Below, piece by piece: positions 17,656 through 27,135 of a stretch of 64,000 bases of DNA. Every line of letters starts with the position of its first letter. Positions within the stretch are counted from its first letter, which is position 1. The position numbers and the translations under genes were made by a program. Source of the DNA: Sporosarcina thermotolerans (GTDB lineage Bacteria > Bacillota > Bacilli > Bacillales_A > Planococcaceae). The stretch spans positions 2,162,001 to 2,226,000 of the forward strand of contig NZ_CP125968.1 of NCBI RefSeq assembly GCF_030067815.1, written 5' to 3'. Below the pieces are notes generated by a model. That model ran no database searches and was not told where the DNA came from. It saw only the letters and a list, made by a program, of their open reading frames with translations.

Positions 17656-18561
17656 CTAAAAATCGCGGTTTTTGTATAATCTGTACATACCTGTTTCAAT
17701 CGGTTGTGAAACATGTGGAGCGATTTTTTCAACAGCCTGACATACTTTTTCAACGTCGATTCCTGTTTTTATGCCAATTGCTTCTAACATGTTCACGACG
17801 TCTTCAGTCGCGATATTCCCCGTTGCGCCTGGTGCGAAAGGGCAACCACCAAGGCCACCGGCAGAAGTATCGAACCGGTCAATGCCTGCTTGCAATGCTG
17901 CAAAAATATTGGCAAGTGCCATTTTACGCGTATCATGAAAATGGGCGGTTAACAGAACTTTACCATTCAATTCCTCATTAAGCTGGTTGAATAATTCGTA
18001 GCTTTCGACAGGGTTAGCCATTCCAATTGTGTCCGCAACACTTAATTCATCTACTCCCATTGAAACGAACCGTCGGCATAAATTGATAACATCCTCTTTA
18101 TTAATCTTCCCTTCATACGGACAATAAAATGCGGTCGAAATACATGCCCTCACGAAAACACCTTCGTTTTTCAACCGATCGATAACTGGTTCAAGTGCAT
18201 CCATGCTTTCCTCAGTTGTCCGGTTAATATTTTTTTGATTGAAAGTATTGCTAACTCCCACAAAGACTGCGATACTTTTTGCACCGGCTTCCATAGCAAG
18301 TTCAGCACCTTTTTCATTTGGTGCGAGGACAAACTGACGACCGACTTTATTAGATTTACCTACAATATTTTTAGCATCCGCCATTTGTGGTACCCATTTC
18401 GGCGAGACGAATGAAGTGAGTTCCATTTCTGTAATTCCAGACTCTTGAAGTGCGTGGATGAATCCTATTTTCTCAGTTTCTTCCACATGTTTCTTTTCAT
18501 TTTGAAGACCATCCCGCGGTCCAACCTCGATAATTGTAACGTTCTTTGGTAAAATGAACAT
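17656..18561 (-). CDS. Hydroxymethylglutaryl-CoA lyase
   Basis: Cleaves HMG-CoA to acetyl-CoA and acetoacetate, the last step of leucine breakdown. TIM-barrel motifs EVGPRDGLQNE, FVSPKWVPQ, HFHDTRKMALAN and the glycine-rich active-site loop GGLGGCPFAPG with the catalytic Cys are intact. 301 residues from ATG 18561, placed by AGGAGGG at ideal spacing; the open frame extends further upstream without support. It is divergent to the thiolase gene, whose product can use the acetoacetyl-CoA/acetyl-CoA pool, so the two form a small degradation pair (YngG-like). Confidence 0.93.
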   Translation of the reverse strand: MFILPKNVTIIEVGPRDGLQNEKKHVEETEKIGFIHALQESGITEMELTSFVSPKWVPQMADAKNIVGKSNKVGRQFVLAPNEKGAELAMEAGAKSIAVFVGVSNTFNQKNINRTTEESMDALEPVIDRLKNEGVFVRACISTAFYCPYEGKINKEDVINLCRRFVSMGVDELSVADTIGMANPVESYELFNQLNEELNGKVLLTAHFHDTRKMALANIFAALQAGIDRFDTSAGGLGGCPFAPGATGNIATEDVVNMLEAIGIKTGIDVEKVCQAVEKIAPHVSQPIETGMYRLYKNRDF

Positions 18562-18668
18562 ATCATCCCTCCTACTTCTATTGTACTGAAGGGATGCAAT
18601 AAAGGGCAATTCAGAATGAAGACATTTTTGGGAATTTGAAAGCGTCATCAAATGATAGGGGAATCGTT

Positions 18669-19852
18669 TTGTCGAATGAAGTCGTAATCGTCAGTGCAGT
18701 GCGCACAGCAATTGGTTCGTTTTTGGGATCCTTGAAAAATGTATCTGCTACTGAGCTTGGCGGAATTGTTATTAAGGAAGCTCTTTCGCGTTCAGGTGTT
18801 AAAGCAGAAGATATTGATGAAGTGATCATGGGTAATGTCCTACAGTCTGGCCTTGGTCAAAATCCAGCACGCCAAGCAGCTATTAAAGCTGGTCTACCGG
18901 AAACTGTGCCCGCATTGACGATCAATAAAGTATGCGGTTCAGGATTGAAAGCCGTGCATCTCGCAAGACAGGCAATTATCGCGGGTGACGCGGATATTGT
19001 AGTTGCGGGTGGAATGGAAAATATGAGCCAAGCCCCATTTTTACTCCAAAATGCACGGGATGGGTTTAAAATGGGTGACCAAAAAGTTATCGACAGTATG
19101 ATTTCTGACGGACTCTGGTGTGCCTTCAACGATTATCATATGGGCATTACTGCGGAAAATTTATGTGAACGCTATTCTTTAACGAGGGAAGAACAAGATG
19201 CGTTTTCGGCTGCTTCACAGGAAAAAGCTATAGTGGCAATTGAAAGTGGAAAGTTCAAAGAAGAAATTGTTCCAGTTGAAATACCTCAACGTAAAGGCGA
19301 TCCAATGGTCTTTGATACAGACGAGTATGTGAAAGGCGGCACTACAGTTGAGAAGCTTGCGAAATTACGTCCGGCATTCAAAAAGGATGGCAGTGTAACA
19401 GCAGGTAATGCATCCGGCATAAATGATGGTGCAGCGGCATTCGTCATCATGTCAAAGAAGAAAGCAGAAGAACTTGGTGTTGAGCCTTTGGCAATCATCA
19501 AAGCAAATGCTAATGCGGGCGTGGATCCAGCTGTTATGGGTATTGGACCTGTGCAAGCTGTGAAAAATGTATTAGAAAAATCAGGATTGGAATTGGCGGA
19601 TATAGACTTGATTGAGGCAAATGAAGCATTTGCCGCTCAATCACTTGCGGTAGATCGCGAACTTCAATTTGATAAAGAAAAATTGAATGTCAATGGTGGT
19701 GCAATCGCCCTTGGACACCCAATTGGGGCAAGTGGGGCAAGAATTCTCGTCACATTGCTGCATGAAATGAAGCGTCGTGAGGCAAAAACCGGCCTTGCTA
19801 CACTATGCATCGGTGGGGACAAGGTGTGGCCACAATCGTTCAACTTCCATAA
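18669..19852 (+). CDS. Acetyl-CoA C-acetyltransferase (thiolase), frameshift at the C terminus
   Basis: Condenses or cleaves acetoacetyl-CoA. The acylated Cys-89 in [20 protein letters not shown] near the end and CIGGG at the C terminus mark the thiolase active site. TTG 18669 is chosen because [15 protein letters not shown] is the usual family start and GGGGAA precedes it. At 19814-19817 (GGGG) one G is missing: as written the frame ends in a foreign tail at 19865, while adding a G gives [13 protein letters not shown] and a stop at 19852, the normal family ending. yqkE follows at once. Confidence 0.92.
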
Positions 19853-19870
19853 AGAAAGAAGGTGAACCGT

Positions 19871-20122
19871 ATGGCAAAGAAAAAAACGAAGAAACAGCTT
19901 TCGCCGAAAAAGCAAGAGAACGAAAAGGCAACTCTTATGGATTCACTCGATAATGATATTGTAGATAAATTAAAAGAGGCGAAAAAAGAGTTGTTGGCAA
20001 GTGCACAGGCGAAGGAAGAAGAGCGTCTCGAAAAAATACGAAAAGAAAAATTAGAGCGGGAAAAGAATAAATCTTTTGCGGAACTTTTGGACGAATATGG
20101 AGATAGTGGTTCGAAATTTTAA
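19871..20122 (+). CDS. yqkE: YqkE family protein (DUF3886)
   Basis: 83-residue highly charged protein: lysine-rich start (MAKKKTKKQLSPKK), a long Lys/Glu helix likely to form a coiled coil, and the conserved end KNKSFAELLDEYG. Function unknown. ATG 19871 has GAAGGTGA upstream. It keeps the B. subtilis neighbourhood with yqkD despite the inserted lyase and thiolase genes. Confidence 0.8.
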   Translation: MAKKKTKKQLSPKKQENEKATLMDSLDNDIVDKLKEAKKELLASAQAKEEERLEKIRKEKLEREKNKSFAELLDEYGDSGSKF

Positions 20123-20135
20123 TGATTTTTTACTG

Positions 20136-20172
20136 AAAACGGATGGGTTTGTCATCCGTTTTTTTTTTTTGT
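20136..20172 (+). terminator. Terminator after yqkE
   Basis: AAAACGGATG pairs with CATCCGTTTT around a short loop and runs into more than ten T. Confidence 0.85.
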
Positions 20173-20201
20173 GAATAGAAAAGCGTATTTTACACATCAT
20201 A
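20172..20201 (+). promoter_or_regulatory. Candidate sigma-G promoter of the YhcN-like gene
   Basis: TGAATA (20172-20177), 17 bp, CATCATA (20195-20201). This fits the forespore sigma-G consensus GHATR-N17/18-CATNHTA and lies 32 bases before the start codon. Confidence 0.5.
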
Positions 20202-20233
20202 CAGTTGAAAGAAAAAATAAGGAGTGATTAACG

Positions 20234-20785
20234 ATGAGAAAAATAGCTTTGGTTCCATTATCTTTGGTTTTGACGGTTTTATTAATTGGATGCGGAACAA
20301 ATAATCCTAAGACTACAACGGATAACAATGCTGCCAATGACGTAAATAGGACTGGAGAGAGCGCTGCAGGAACAAACGGTACATTAAATAATAACGGTAC
20401 TATGAACAATAACGGTACTAACAATAACGGTACTGTGAACAACACAACCGGAGAGACGAATGTCGAAGTTGCTGACGATGTTGCAGATAAAATCACTGCG
20501 CTTAAAGAAGTGGAAAGTTCCAATGTATTAGTGACTAACCGCAACGCGTATATTGGAGTTGTCTTGAAGAAGGGTGTAAAAGAAGATGAGGCATTAAAGA
20601 CCAAGATTGCGGATGAAGTAAGGAAAGTTCGTACTGATTTCAATAATGTGTACATTTCCTTTAATCCAGAAGTGGCACAAAGTTTTACGGAATATGGAAA
20701 TCAAATACGGGCTGGTCATCCTGTGGCAGGCTTCTTTGAAGAAGTGACGACAAGCATTAATCGTATGTTCCCTGAAGCAAGATAA
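20234..20785 (+). CDS. YhcN/YlaJ-family sporulation lipoprotein
   Basis: 183-residue lipoprotein. Signal peptide with lipobox LLIGC (Cys-20), an Asn/Gly/Thr-rich linker with repeated NNNGT units (about residues 54-74), then the YhcN/YlaJ domain (VADKITALKEVESSNVLVTN, YIGVVLKKG, FNNVYISFNPE). Members are spore-associated lipoproteins that aid germination or outgrowth. The sigma-G-like promoter supports forespore expression. Confidence 0.82.
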   Translation: MRKIALVPLSLVLTVLLIGCGTNNPKTTTDNNAANDVNRTGESAAGTNGTLNNNGTMNNNGTNNNGTVNNTTGETNVEVADDVADKITALKEVESSNVLVTNRNAYIGVVLKKGVKEDEALKTKIADEVRKVRTDFNNVYISFNPEVAQSFTEYGNQIRAGHPVAGFFEEVTTSINRMFPEAR

Positions 20786-20975
20786 TTCGTCAAATATAAG
20801 TTTATATCCTATAAGGATGGGTATGTATTAAAATATACATGCCTATCCTTTTTAATTGTGACAGATTTATGACAAGTGTCTAAACTTTCGATTGTCGTTA
20901 CATATCCGACATTTTTTTCAGTGAAAGTCAATTATGATGAGCAAGGATAATAAATTGATGGAGGATTAGTTGCAA

Positions 20976-21134
20976 ATGGGATTGATTGATAAACAGATTT
21001 TATCTGTAATGATTTTCATCAAAAGGACCGAGATGGTAGAAAAAGCAAAAAATCGTGGACTGACACATCCTGAAGTGGTCGCCTGTAGCCAAGAACTTGA
21101 TATTTTATTGAATCGATATCAAAAGATCGCATAG
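20976..21134 (+). CDS. Spo0E-like aspartyl-phosphate phosphatase
   Basis: 52-residue protein of the Spo0E family, which dephosphorylates Spo0A~P and restrains sporulation. The signature SQELD (residues 38-42) with a following aromatic LNRYQ is present, and the predicted structure is a two-helix hairpin. GGAGG lies 10 bases upstream of ATG 20976. It is next to a YhcN-like sporulation gene and is followed by a strong terminator. Confidence 0.8.
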   Translation: MGLIDKQILSVMIFIKRTEMVEKAKNRGLTHPEVVACSQELDILLNRYQKIA

Positions 21135-21154
21135 ATTGTAAGCCTATAGAAATT

Positions 21155-21193
21155 GGCAGAGAGGAATTGTGCAATTTCCTCTCTGCCTTTTTT
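21155..21193. terminator. Bidirectional terminator between Spo0E-like gene and ilvE
   Basis: GGCAGAGAGGAA(A)TT pairs with AATTTCCTCTCTGCC around GTGC, followed by T6. Convergent genes share it. Confidence 0.88.
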
Positions 21194-22285
21194 ATGCGAG
21201 CTTAGCCAACTCGTTTTTCAATTCCAAGACCCAGTCAAAGGGATCCTCTGCAAGTCCGGTTTGAATATTTGTTAACGTATTGAATAGCTGCCTTGCCAAG
21301 GGGCCAGTTTTTCCATCGTTTACGACCATTTTATAACCGTCCCAATTCAATTCTCCAACAGGTGAAATGACGGCCGCAGTTCCTGTTCCGAATACCTCTT
21401 CAAGCTTTCCTGCTTCAAAAGCTTCCTGGATTTCCTCTATTGAAACTTTTCTCTCTGCAACCGGGATATTCCAATGATGGAGCAAGTGAAGAATCGATTT
21501 ACGGGTAATACCTTCAAGGATACTGCCATTGATGGCAGGGGTAACAACTTCCCCATCTATTTTAAAGAAGATATTCATACTGCCGACTTCCTCGATATAT
21601 TTACGTTCAACTCCATCCAGCCAAAGAACTTGGGAAAGCCCGCGTTCATTTGCAACTTCTTGGGCTTTTAATCCGGATGCATAATTCCCAGCAGTTTTTG
21701 CCCCGCCCGTACCGCCTTTTACTGCTCTGACGAATTCATTCTCAACAAGAATCTTAATAGGGTGAATGCCCTCTTTATAATATGAGCCTACTGGGGATAG
21801 AATAATGAAGAATTGATACTTTTTAGATGGAGCAACTCCAAGAAAAGCCTCATTTGCTATCACAAATGGCCTGATATATAGTGAAGTGCCTTTTAGGGTA
21901 GGAATCCAATCCTTTTCAATTTGGATAAGTTCAGTTAGCGCTTGTAATGCCATTTCTTCATCAATTTTAGGCATGCATAGGCGGTCTAATGATTGGTTCA
22001 TCCTTTTCATATTCTCTTCAGGACGGAAAAGCCTTACCGTTCCATCACTTGACCGATACGCTTTTAAACCTTCAAAAACTGTTTGACCGTAGTGGAAAAC
22101 AATTGCAGCAGGATCCAAAGTGACAGGGGCATATGGTACAATTCGATGACTATGCCATCCTATCCCTTCATCATACTCCGCGGTGAACATATGATCGGTA
22201 AAACTTCTACCGAAAACAAGTGTCTCTGGATTCGGCTTCTCTTTCTTGAATCGCTCAGTATAGTCTGGATGGGTAAATTTCTCAT
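21192..22285 (-). CDS. ilvE: Branched-chain amino acid aminotransferase, frameshift near N terminus
   Basis: PLP enzyme interconverting Val, Leu and Ile with their 2-oxo acids. The open frame starts at 22190 inside the protein (MFTAEYDEGIGWHSHRIVPY), but coding continues upstream as THPDYTERFKKEKPNPETLV to ATG 22285, which has GAGGAGATTTGA before it; one missing base in AAATTT (about 22276) explains the break. Schiff-base Lys in GGAKTAGNYASG, plus the SILEGITRKS and GTGTAAVISPV segments. About 364 residues when corrected, the usual size of IlvE/IlvK. It could feed the leucine route completed by the HMG-CoA lyase upstream. Confidence 0.92.
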
Positions 22286-22346
22286 GCCGATCAAATCTCC
22301 TCGTTTTAGTTTTTTGTTATGTACTAATTAATAAGAATAATTATAC

Positions 22347-22362
22347 TTCTTTTCGAAAAGAA
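22347..22362. promoter_or_regulatory. 16-bp perfect palindrome between ilvE and the FAD oxidase
   Basis: TTCTTTTCGAAAAGAA reads the same on both strands and lies in the divergent promoter region. It partly resembles the CodY motif AATTTTCWGAAAATT, but the centre differs, so the regulator is uncertain. Confidence 0.35.
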
Positions 22363-22482
22363 AATAAAGATTGGAATTATTTCATTATTATTTCAATTAT
22401 GAAAACGGTTTCATTTCGACTATGTTTGTATGTATGAATTTTAGCTTGTACACTATACCTAAAAAGAGAAAAGGTGTTTAAT

Positions 22483-23596
22483 ATGGAACGTTTCATCATA
22501 ATCGGTGGGGAATCTTAGGTGCGTCAACTGCTTACTTTTTGGCGAGAACGGGATCGGAAGTAATACTTGTCGATCGAAAGGATAAAGGACAGGCAACAGA
22601 TGCCGCAGCAGGGATCATTTGCCCTTGGATTTCGCAACGAAGAAATAAAGCCTGGTATGCTTTGGCAAAAGGAGGAGCATCCTATTATCCGGAATTGATA
22701 AAACAGTTGGAGGAAGACGGCGAGACTAAAACGGGGTACCGAAGGGTAGGCGCGATTAGTTTACATAGTGAAATGGGTAAGCTTGAGAAGATACAAGAGC
22801 GAGCACTAAAAAGAAGGACAGAAGCACCGGAAATCGGAGAAGTCAAACTGTTGAATGAAACATTGACGACAAATCTATTTCCGCCATTATCGGAAGGATT
22901 TTCATCAATCTTTGTAGAGGGAGCTGCACGGGTCGATGGAGAGCATTGAGGGATGCACTTATCAATGCTTCAAGAAAGCATGGAGCATCGGTGAGGTTTG
23001 GCTCTGCGAAACTGACTACAGAGGGAAATAAAGTAGATGGCATCATAGTGGATGGGGAATTAATTAAAGCATCTAAAGTGATCATTACTGCTGGAGTGTG
23101 GGCTGGTAACCTGTTGGAACCACTTGGGTTAAATGTATCGGTGACTGGACAGAAGGCACAAATCGTTCATTTGCGGTTGCCGATTCAAGATACATCAGAA
23201 TGGCCAGTCGTCATGCCACCCACCGACCAATATATCGTGCCGTCAGATGACGGGAAAATTATAGTTGGCGCTACACATGAAGATGAGGCCCGTAACATTT
23301 TTGAACCTACAGCGGGTGGAATGTATGAAGTTTTAGATAAGGCGATGAAAGTTGTGCCGGGTTTGGCAGAAGCGACATTTGAAGAAGTACGGGTTGGTTT
23401 ACGGCCGTTTACGCCAGGATTTTTGCCGATAATCGGTGAAGTGCCCGGACATCCCGAGCTACTATTTGCTAATGGTTTAGGTGCATCAGGGTTAACTGTC
23501 GGTCCATACCTTGGAAAGCAGTTAGCTAACATGGCCCTTGGGCATACTGTAGACATTGACTTATCTTTATATAGTGTCGATCAAACTTTTTCTTGA
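22483..23596 (+). CDS. FAD-dependent amino-acid oxidase-like oxidoreductase, two frameshifts
   Basis: DAO-family flavoprotein (glycine oxidase/ThiO- or YurR-like) that would oxidise an amine or amino acid. The corrected start reads MERFIIIGGGILGASTA, the FAD-binding beta-alpha-beta, followed by VILVDRKDKG, AAGIICPWIS, the FVEGAARVDG middle and the C-terminal GLRPFTPGFLPIIG and GLGASGLTVGPYLG. Breaks occur at GGGG 22507-22510 (one G short) and near 22940. About 371 residues when corrected. It is not next to thi genes, so a thiamine role is not supported here. Confidence 0.85.
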
Positions 23597-23649
23597 AATA
23601 TATAAAACAAAAGTTTATAATAAAAACAAATGTTTAAAGGGTGATGGAA

Positions 23650-24746
23650 TTGAATGAAAAGGAAAGGGCTGTTCTTGACTTAATTCGAGTCAACCCTTAT
23701 TTATCGCAACAAGAAATGGCTGATGCCCTTAGCATGTCAAGACCAACGTTAGCAAATCTCATTTCCGGTTTGATTAAACAGGGGAAGATTTCGGGTCGAG
23801 CATATATTATCCCAGAAGAAAAGGAAATTATCTGTATTGGCGGTGCAAATATAGATAGGAAATTCCATTTAAATGAAGAAACTAAACTTGGAACTTCCAA
23901 TCCTGCTTCGATGACTGTTTCTGTCGGAGGAGTAGCTCGAAACATTGCTGAAAACTTAGGTCGCCTACAGCATCATGTCAGACTTTTGACGGTTGCTGGA
24001 AATGATAGTGACTGGGATGTAATTTCGAGGGTATCCTCGTCCTATATGGACGTTTCGGATGTAGGCCAATTGATTGGTAAATCAACGGGCTCCTACTCAG
24101 CAGTTTTGGATCCGACGGGAGAACTTGTCATCGCTTTAGCGAATATGGAAATCTATGATTCGCTGAATACTGTCTACTTAGAGGAAAAATCGAGGGTCAT
24201 CTCAAACGCATCTATGATCATCATTGATTTAAACTGTCCAAAAGAATCTGTCGATTATATTAAAAACTTAGCAAGTCAAAAAGGAAACCAACTTGTAATC
24301 ATTCCCGTTTCTTCACCAAAGATGAATAGGATGCCGAGTGACCTAAAAGGAGTGACATGGTTCATCTGCAATCAGGATGAAGCAGAGACTTATACAGGTC
24401 TAACAATCGACAATGAAGCGGACTGGAAGAAAGCTGTCCAGGAATTACTAAAATTTGGTGCTGAAAATGTTGTTGTCACAGCCGGATCGAGAGGAATCAT
24501 GGCGGCTGCATCTGGGGGGGAACCAATCCGTTTCCCTGCCGTGCAAAATGTGCATGTAGAAGATGTGACCGGGGCAGGGGATGCGTTTGTCTCAGGATTG
24601 CTTCATGGACATTTAGTGGAAGGTTCTTTGGAAGACAATATCCGTATGGGATTAATGAATGCGGCAAAAACATAGAGAGCCCCTTTACAGTAAGACCAGA
24701 ATTGAACAGAGAACTTCTTAAAAAAGAATTGGAGGAATTATCATGA
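23650..24746 (+). CDS. psuK: Pseudouridine kinase with N-terminal winged helix, frameshift near C terminus
   Basis: PfkB-family kinase phosphorylating pseudouridine before PsuG cleaves it. N-terminal helix-turn-helix (residues ~1-55, [20 protein letters not shown]), then [27 protein letters not shown] and the PfkB signature [19 protein letters not shown] 23650 best suits AAAGGGTGA; ATG 23644 is the alternative. The frame stops early at 24675, but a one-base correction after NAAKT gives [20 protein letters not shown] and a stop at 24746 that overlaps the psuG start (ATGA). Operon with psuG. Confidence 0.88.
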
Positions 24747-25654
24747 AACAATATCTAGAGTATTCAAACGAAGTACAAGAGGCGTTTGCTGCAGGAAAAC
24801 CGGTAGTTGCATTAGAATCTACAATCATCTCACACGGTATGCCTTATCCGCAAAACGTGCAAACTGCACGCGAAGTAGAGCAAATCATCCGCGACAACGG
24901 TGCAGTTCCTGCAACAATTGCCCTTATTGACGGGAAGATCAAAATCGGTCTTTCAGATGATGAACTTGAAATGTTCGGTAATAGTCAAGGAGTTGCAAAA
25001 GCATCAAGACGTGACCTTGCGTATCTACTTGCAACAAAACAACTTGGAGCGACAACAGTTGCGACTACAATGATTGCTGCAGCTCTTGCGGACATTAAAA
25101 TTTTCGTAACTGGCGGAATCGGCGGCGTCCACCGTGGAGCTGAGACGACAATGGATATTTCTGCTGACTTGGAAGAGCTTGCGCAAACAGATGTTGCTGT
25201 CATTTGTGCCGGTGCGAAATCAATCCTTGATCTCGGATTGACACTCGAATATTTGGAAACGAATGGTGTACCAGTCGTTGGTTACGGCACGGATGTCCTT
25301 CCGGCATTCTTTACGCGTGAAAGTGATTTCAAACTTAACATCCGCGTGGACAACCCAGAGACAGTTGCTGACATTCTTCGTGTGAAATGGGACCTTGGCT
25401 TAAAAGGCGGCGCAGTTATCGCTAATCCAATTCCAGTAGCAGATGCTATGGAAAAGTCGTTCATCGACGGTATCATTAATACGGCGCTTAAAGAAGCAGA
25501 AGAGCAAAACATTGCAGGAAAAGACGTTACACCATTCATGTTAGGTAAAGTGAAAGATCTTACAGAAGGCCGTAGCCTTGAAGCGAATATCGCTTTAGTT
25601 AAAAATAACGCTGTGGTTGGTGCGAAAATCGCAGTTGCATTTAACGCAAAATAA
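24743..25654 (+). CDS. psuG: Pseudouridine-5'-phosphate glycosidase
   Basis: Splits pseudouridine 5'-phosphate into uracil and ribose 5-phosphate. The 303-residue sequence has the family hallmarks [49 protein letters not shown] and [10 protein letters not shown], with metal-binding and catalytic Lys/Glu residues in them. It overlaps psuK by four bases. Uracil and ribose 5-phosphate can go to nucleotide salvage. Confidence 0.96.
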   Translation: MKQYLEYSNEVQEAFAAGKPVVALESTIISHGMPYPQNVQTAREVEQIIRDNGAVPATIALIDGKIKIGLSDDELEMFGNSQGVAKASRRDLAYLLATKQLGATTVATTMIAAALADIKIFVTGGIGGVHRGAETTMDISADLEELAQTDVAVICAGAKSILDLGLTLEYLETNGVPVVGYGTDVLPAFFTRESDFKLNIRVDNPETVADILRVKWDLGLKGGAVIANPIPVADAMEKSFIDGIINTALKEAEEQNIAGKDVTPFMLGKVKDLTEGRSLEANIALVKNNAVVGAKIAVAFNAK

Positions 25655-25670
25655 TAGAACTTGTAAAGAA

Positions 25671-25704
25671 GCTGTCCAGGAAATAGTCTGGACAGCATTT
25701 TTTT
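25671..25704 (+). terminator. Terminator after psuG
   Basis: GCTGTCCAG pairs with CTGGACAGC around GAAATAGT, followed by T7. Confidence 0.88.
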
Positions 25705-25718
25705 GTGTAGCATTTGGT

Positions 25719-25837
25719 AAATGAGAACTTTTTAATGGAGAACGAGAAATTCAGGAGTGGTAATGAGAACTTTCCAATGAGGAACGAGAACTCTGGATAC
25801 GTAAACGAGAACTTTTCATCGAAGAACGAGAATTCCA
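25719..25837. repeat. Six-unit array with exact 21-bp period, core AAYGAGAA
   Basis: GAGAAc/a/t cores start at 25723, 25744, 25765, 25786, 25807 and 25828, each exactly 21 bases apart, with variable sequence between. The plus strand can be read as a heptapeptide repeat xNENFxx from a TTG without a ribosome binding site. It sits between the psuG terminator and the exoA start. It is not a CRISPR: the unit is far too short. Confidence 0.8.
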
Positions 25838-25934
25838 ATGCGTCCAAAGCAAATCATCTTACCGCTATTATTCTTTCAGGACACTCTCTTTTTTAGTACA
25901 ATGAAATGTAGTGTTTAATGAAGGAGTTTTTATC

Positions 25935-26704
25935 ATGAAATTGATCTCGTGGAATGTTAATGGATTAAGAGCCTGTGTCAAGAAAGGCTTTCTCGATTAT
26001 TTCGGAGAACAGGACGCAGACATTTTCTGCATTCAAGAAACAAAATTGCAAAGCGGACAAATCGAGCTCGAGCTGGAGGGGTACCACCAGTATTGGAACT
26101 ATGCATTGAAAAAAGGCTATTCAGGTACGGCAGTTTTCACAAAAGAAAAGCCACTAAGCGTCAAATATGGAGTAGGCGATTTGGATACAGAAGATGAAGG
26201 ACGAATTCTAACATTGGAATTCCCACAGTTCTACTTAGTAAATGTCTACGCACCAAACGCACAAAGGGATTTGGCCCGGCTTCCTTTCAGAATGGACTGG
26301 GAAGCAAGAATGAGAGACTACTTAATTCAGCTGAATCAAGTAAAACCAGTCATTTTCTGTGGAGATTTAAATGTTGCTCATCAAAACATCGATATCCGTA
26401 ATTTTAAAACGAATGTTGGGAACTCCGGCTTTACCGATGAAGAAGAGGGGAAATGACTGCATTATTAAATGCGGGCTTCATCGACACGTTCCGTCATTTA
26501 AATCCAGAAGTTGAACATGCCTATACTTGGTGGTCCTATATGAGAAATGTAAGGGAGAGAAACATCGGTTGGCGCATTGATTATTTCATCGTTTCCGAGC
26601 GTTTAAATCACTTATTGAAAACTGCTGATATCCACCCACATATAATGGGAAGCGATCATTGCCCGATTGTATTGGAATTAGACGTTACTGGAATAACTGC
26701 ATGA
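25935..26704 (+). CDS. exoA: Exodeoxyribonuclease III (AP endonuclease), one frameshift
   Basis: Cuts DNA at abasic sites and trims 3' ends in base-excision repair. Motifs of the EEP fold: LISWNVNGLRA, FCIQETKLQ, NVYAPNAQ, FCGDLNVAH, WRIDYF and GSDHCPI. The frame breaks at about 26448 (GFTDEE should continue RGEMTALLNAGFIDTFR) in a GA/G run. About 256 residues when corrected. ATG 25935 has AAGGAG upstream; the open frame extends to 25911 without support. Confidence 0.94.
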
Positions 26705-26720
26705 GCTATACAAAAAAACA

Positions 26721-26753
26721 TCCGGAAGAGGTAATGCTAAACTCTTCCGGCTG
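26721..26753. terminator. Terminator between exoA and the KGG gene
   Basis: CCGGAAGAG pairs with CTCTTCCGG around eleven bases, flanked by A7 and a short T run; probably works for both convergent genes. Confidence 0.75.
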
Positions 26754-26785
26754 TTTAGGCCTGTAAACTATTTGTGTTTTGCTAT

Positions 26786-27082
26786 TTAACGGCCGTTATT
26801 ATTGTTTTCATTTTGTTGAGCACGGGCTTCTCCGCCTTTACGTCCGATTTCTTCATAGAAATCTCTGTCATGATTTCGAGCGGTAGCTTCTCCACCTTTA
26901 CGCCCGATCTCTTCGTAGAAACCCCTATCATGGTTTTCGGCTGTGGCCTCTCCACCCTTACGCCCAATCTCTTCATAGAAATCCCTGTTATGATTCTTTG
27001 CAGTAGCTTCTCCGCCTTTACGTCCAGCTTCCTCTAACGACATTTTTCCACGATTGTTATTATTATTGTTGTTTTTAGCCAT
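26786..27082 (-). CDS. KGG-repeat general stress protein, GsiB-like
   Basis: 98-residue hydrophilic protein with four copies of the GRKGGE motif (bacterial acidophilic/stress repeat), spaced 20 residues in units like EEIGRKGGEATAxNHxRDFY, after an Asn-rich start (MAKNNNNNNNRG). Members such as GsiB accumulate on heat, salt and starvation and resemble plant LEA proteins. ATG 27082 has AAAGGAGAGA upstream; the longer frame start at 27133 is unsupported. A sigma-B-like promoter lies upstream. The long plus-strand frame across it is only its shadow. Confidence 0.85.
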   Translation of the reverse strand: MAKNNNNNNNRGKMSLEEAGRKGGEATAKNHNRDFYEEIGRKGGEATAENHDRGFYEEIGRKGGEATARNHDRDFYEEIGRKGGEARAQQNENNNNGR

Positions 27083-27135
27083 TGTAATATCTCTCCTTTT
27101 AGTTTGATATTTTTGTAGTGGCCTACAGTCCATAT

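Noticed and set aside
20197..20655. Minus-strand 152-residue Leu/Val/Pro-rich protein
   Set aside because: Shadow of the low-complexity linker of the YhcN-like lipoprotein; no ribosome binding site.
22483..23596. thiO as gene name for the FAD oxidase
   Set aside because: No thiamine genes nearby and the family is broad (YurR, DadA-like, ThiO); sequence alone does not decide.
25719..25837. CRISPR array
   Set aside because: Units are 21 bp with only ~8 conserved bases; no 25-40 bp repeats, spacers or cas genes.
25714..25896. 60-residue heptapeptide-repeat protein (NENF repeats) as a real gene
   Set aside because: TTG start without a ribosome binding site; the frame is open because the period is a multiple of three. 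Reported as a DNA repeat.
26774..27037. Plus-strand repeat protein of 87 residues
   Set aside because: Antisense shadow of the KGG-repeat gene; the minus strand has a ribosome binding site, promoter and known motif.
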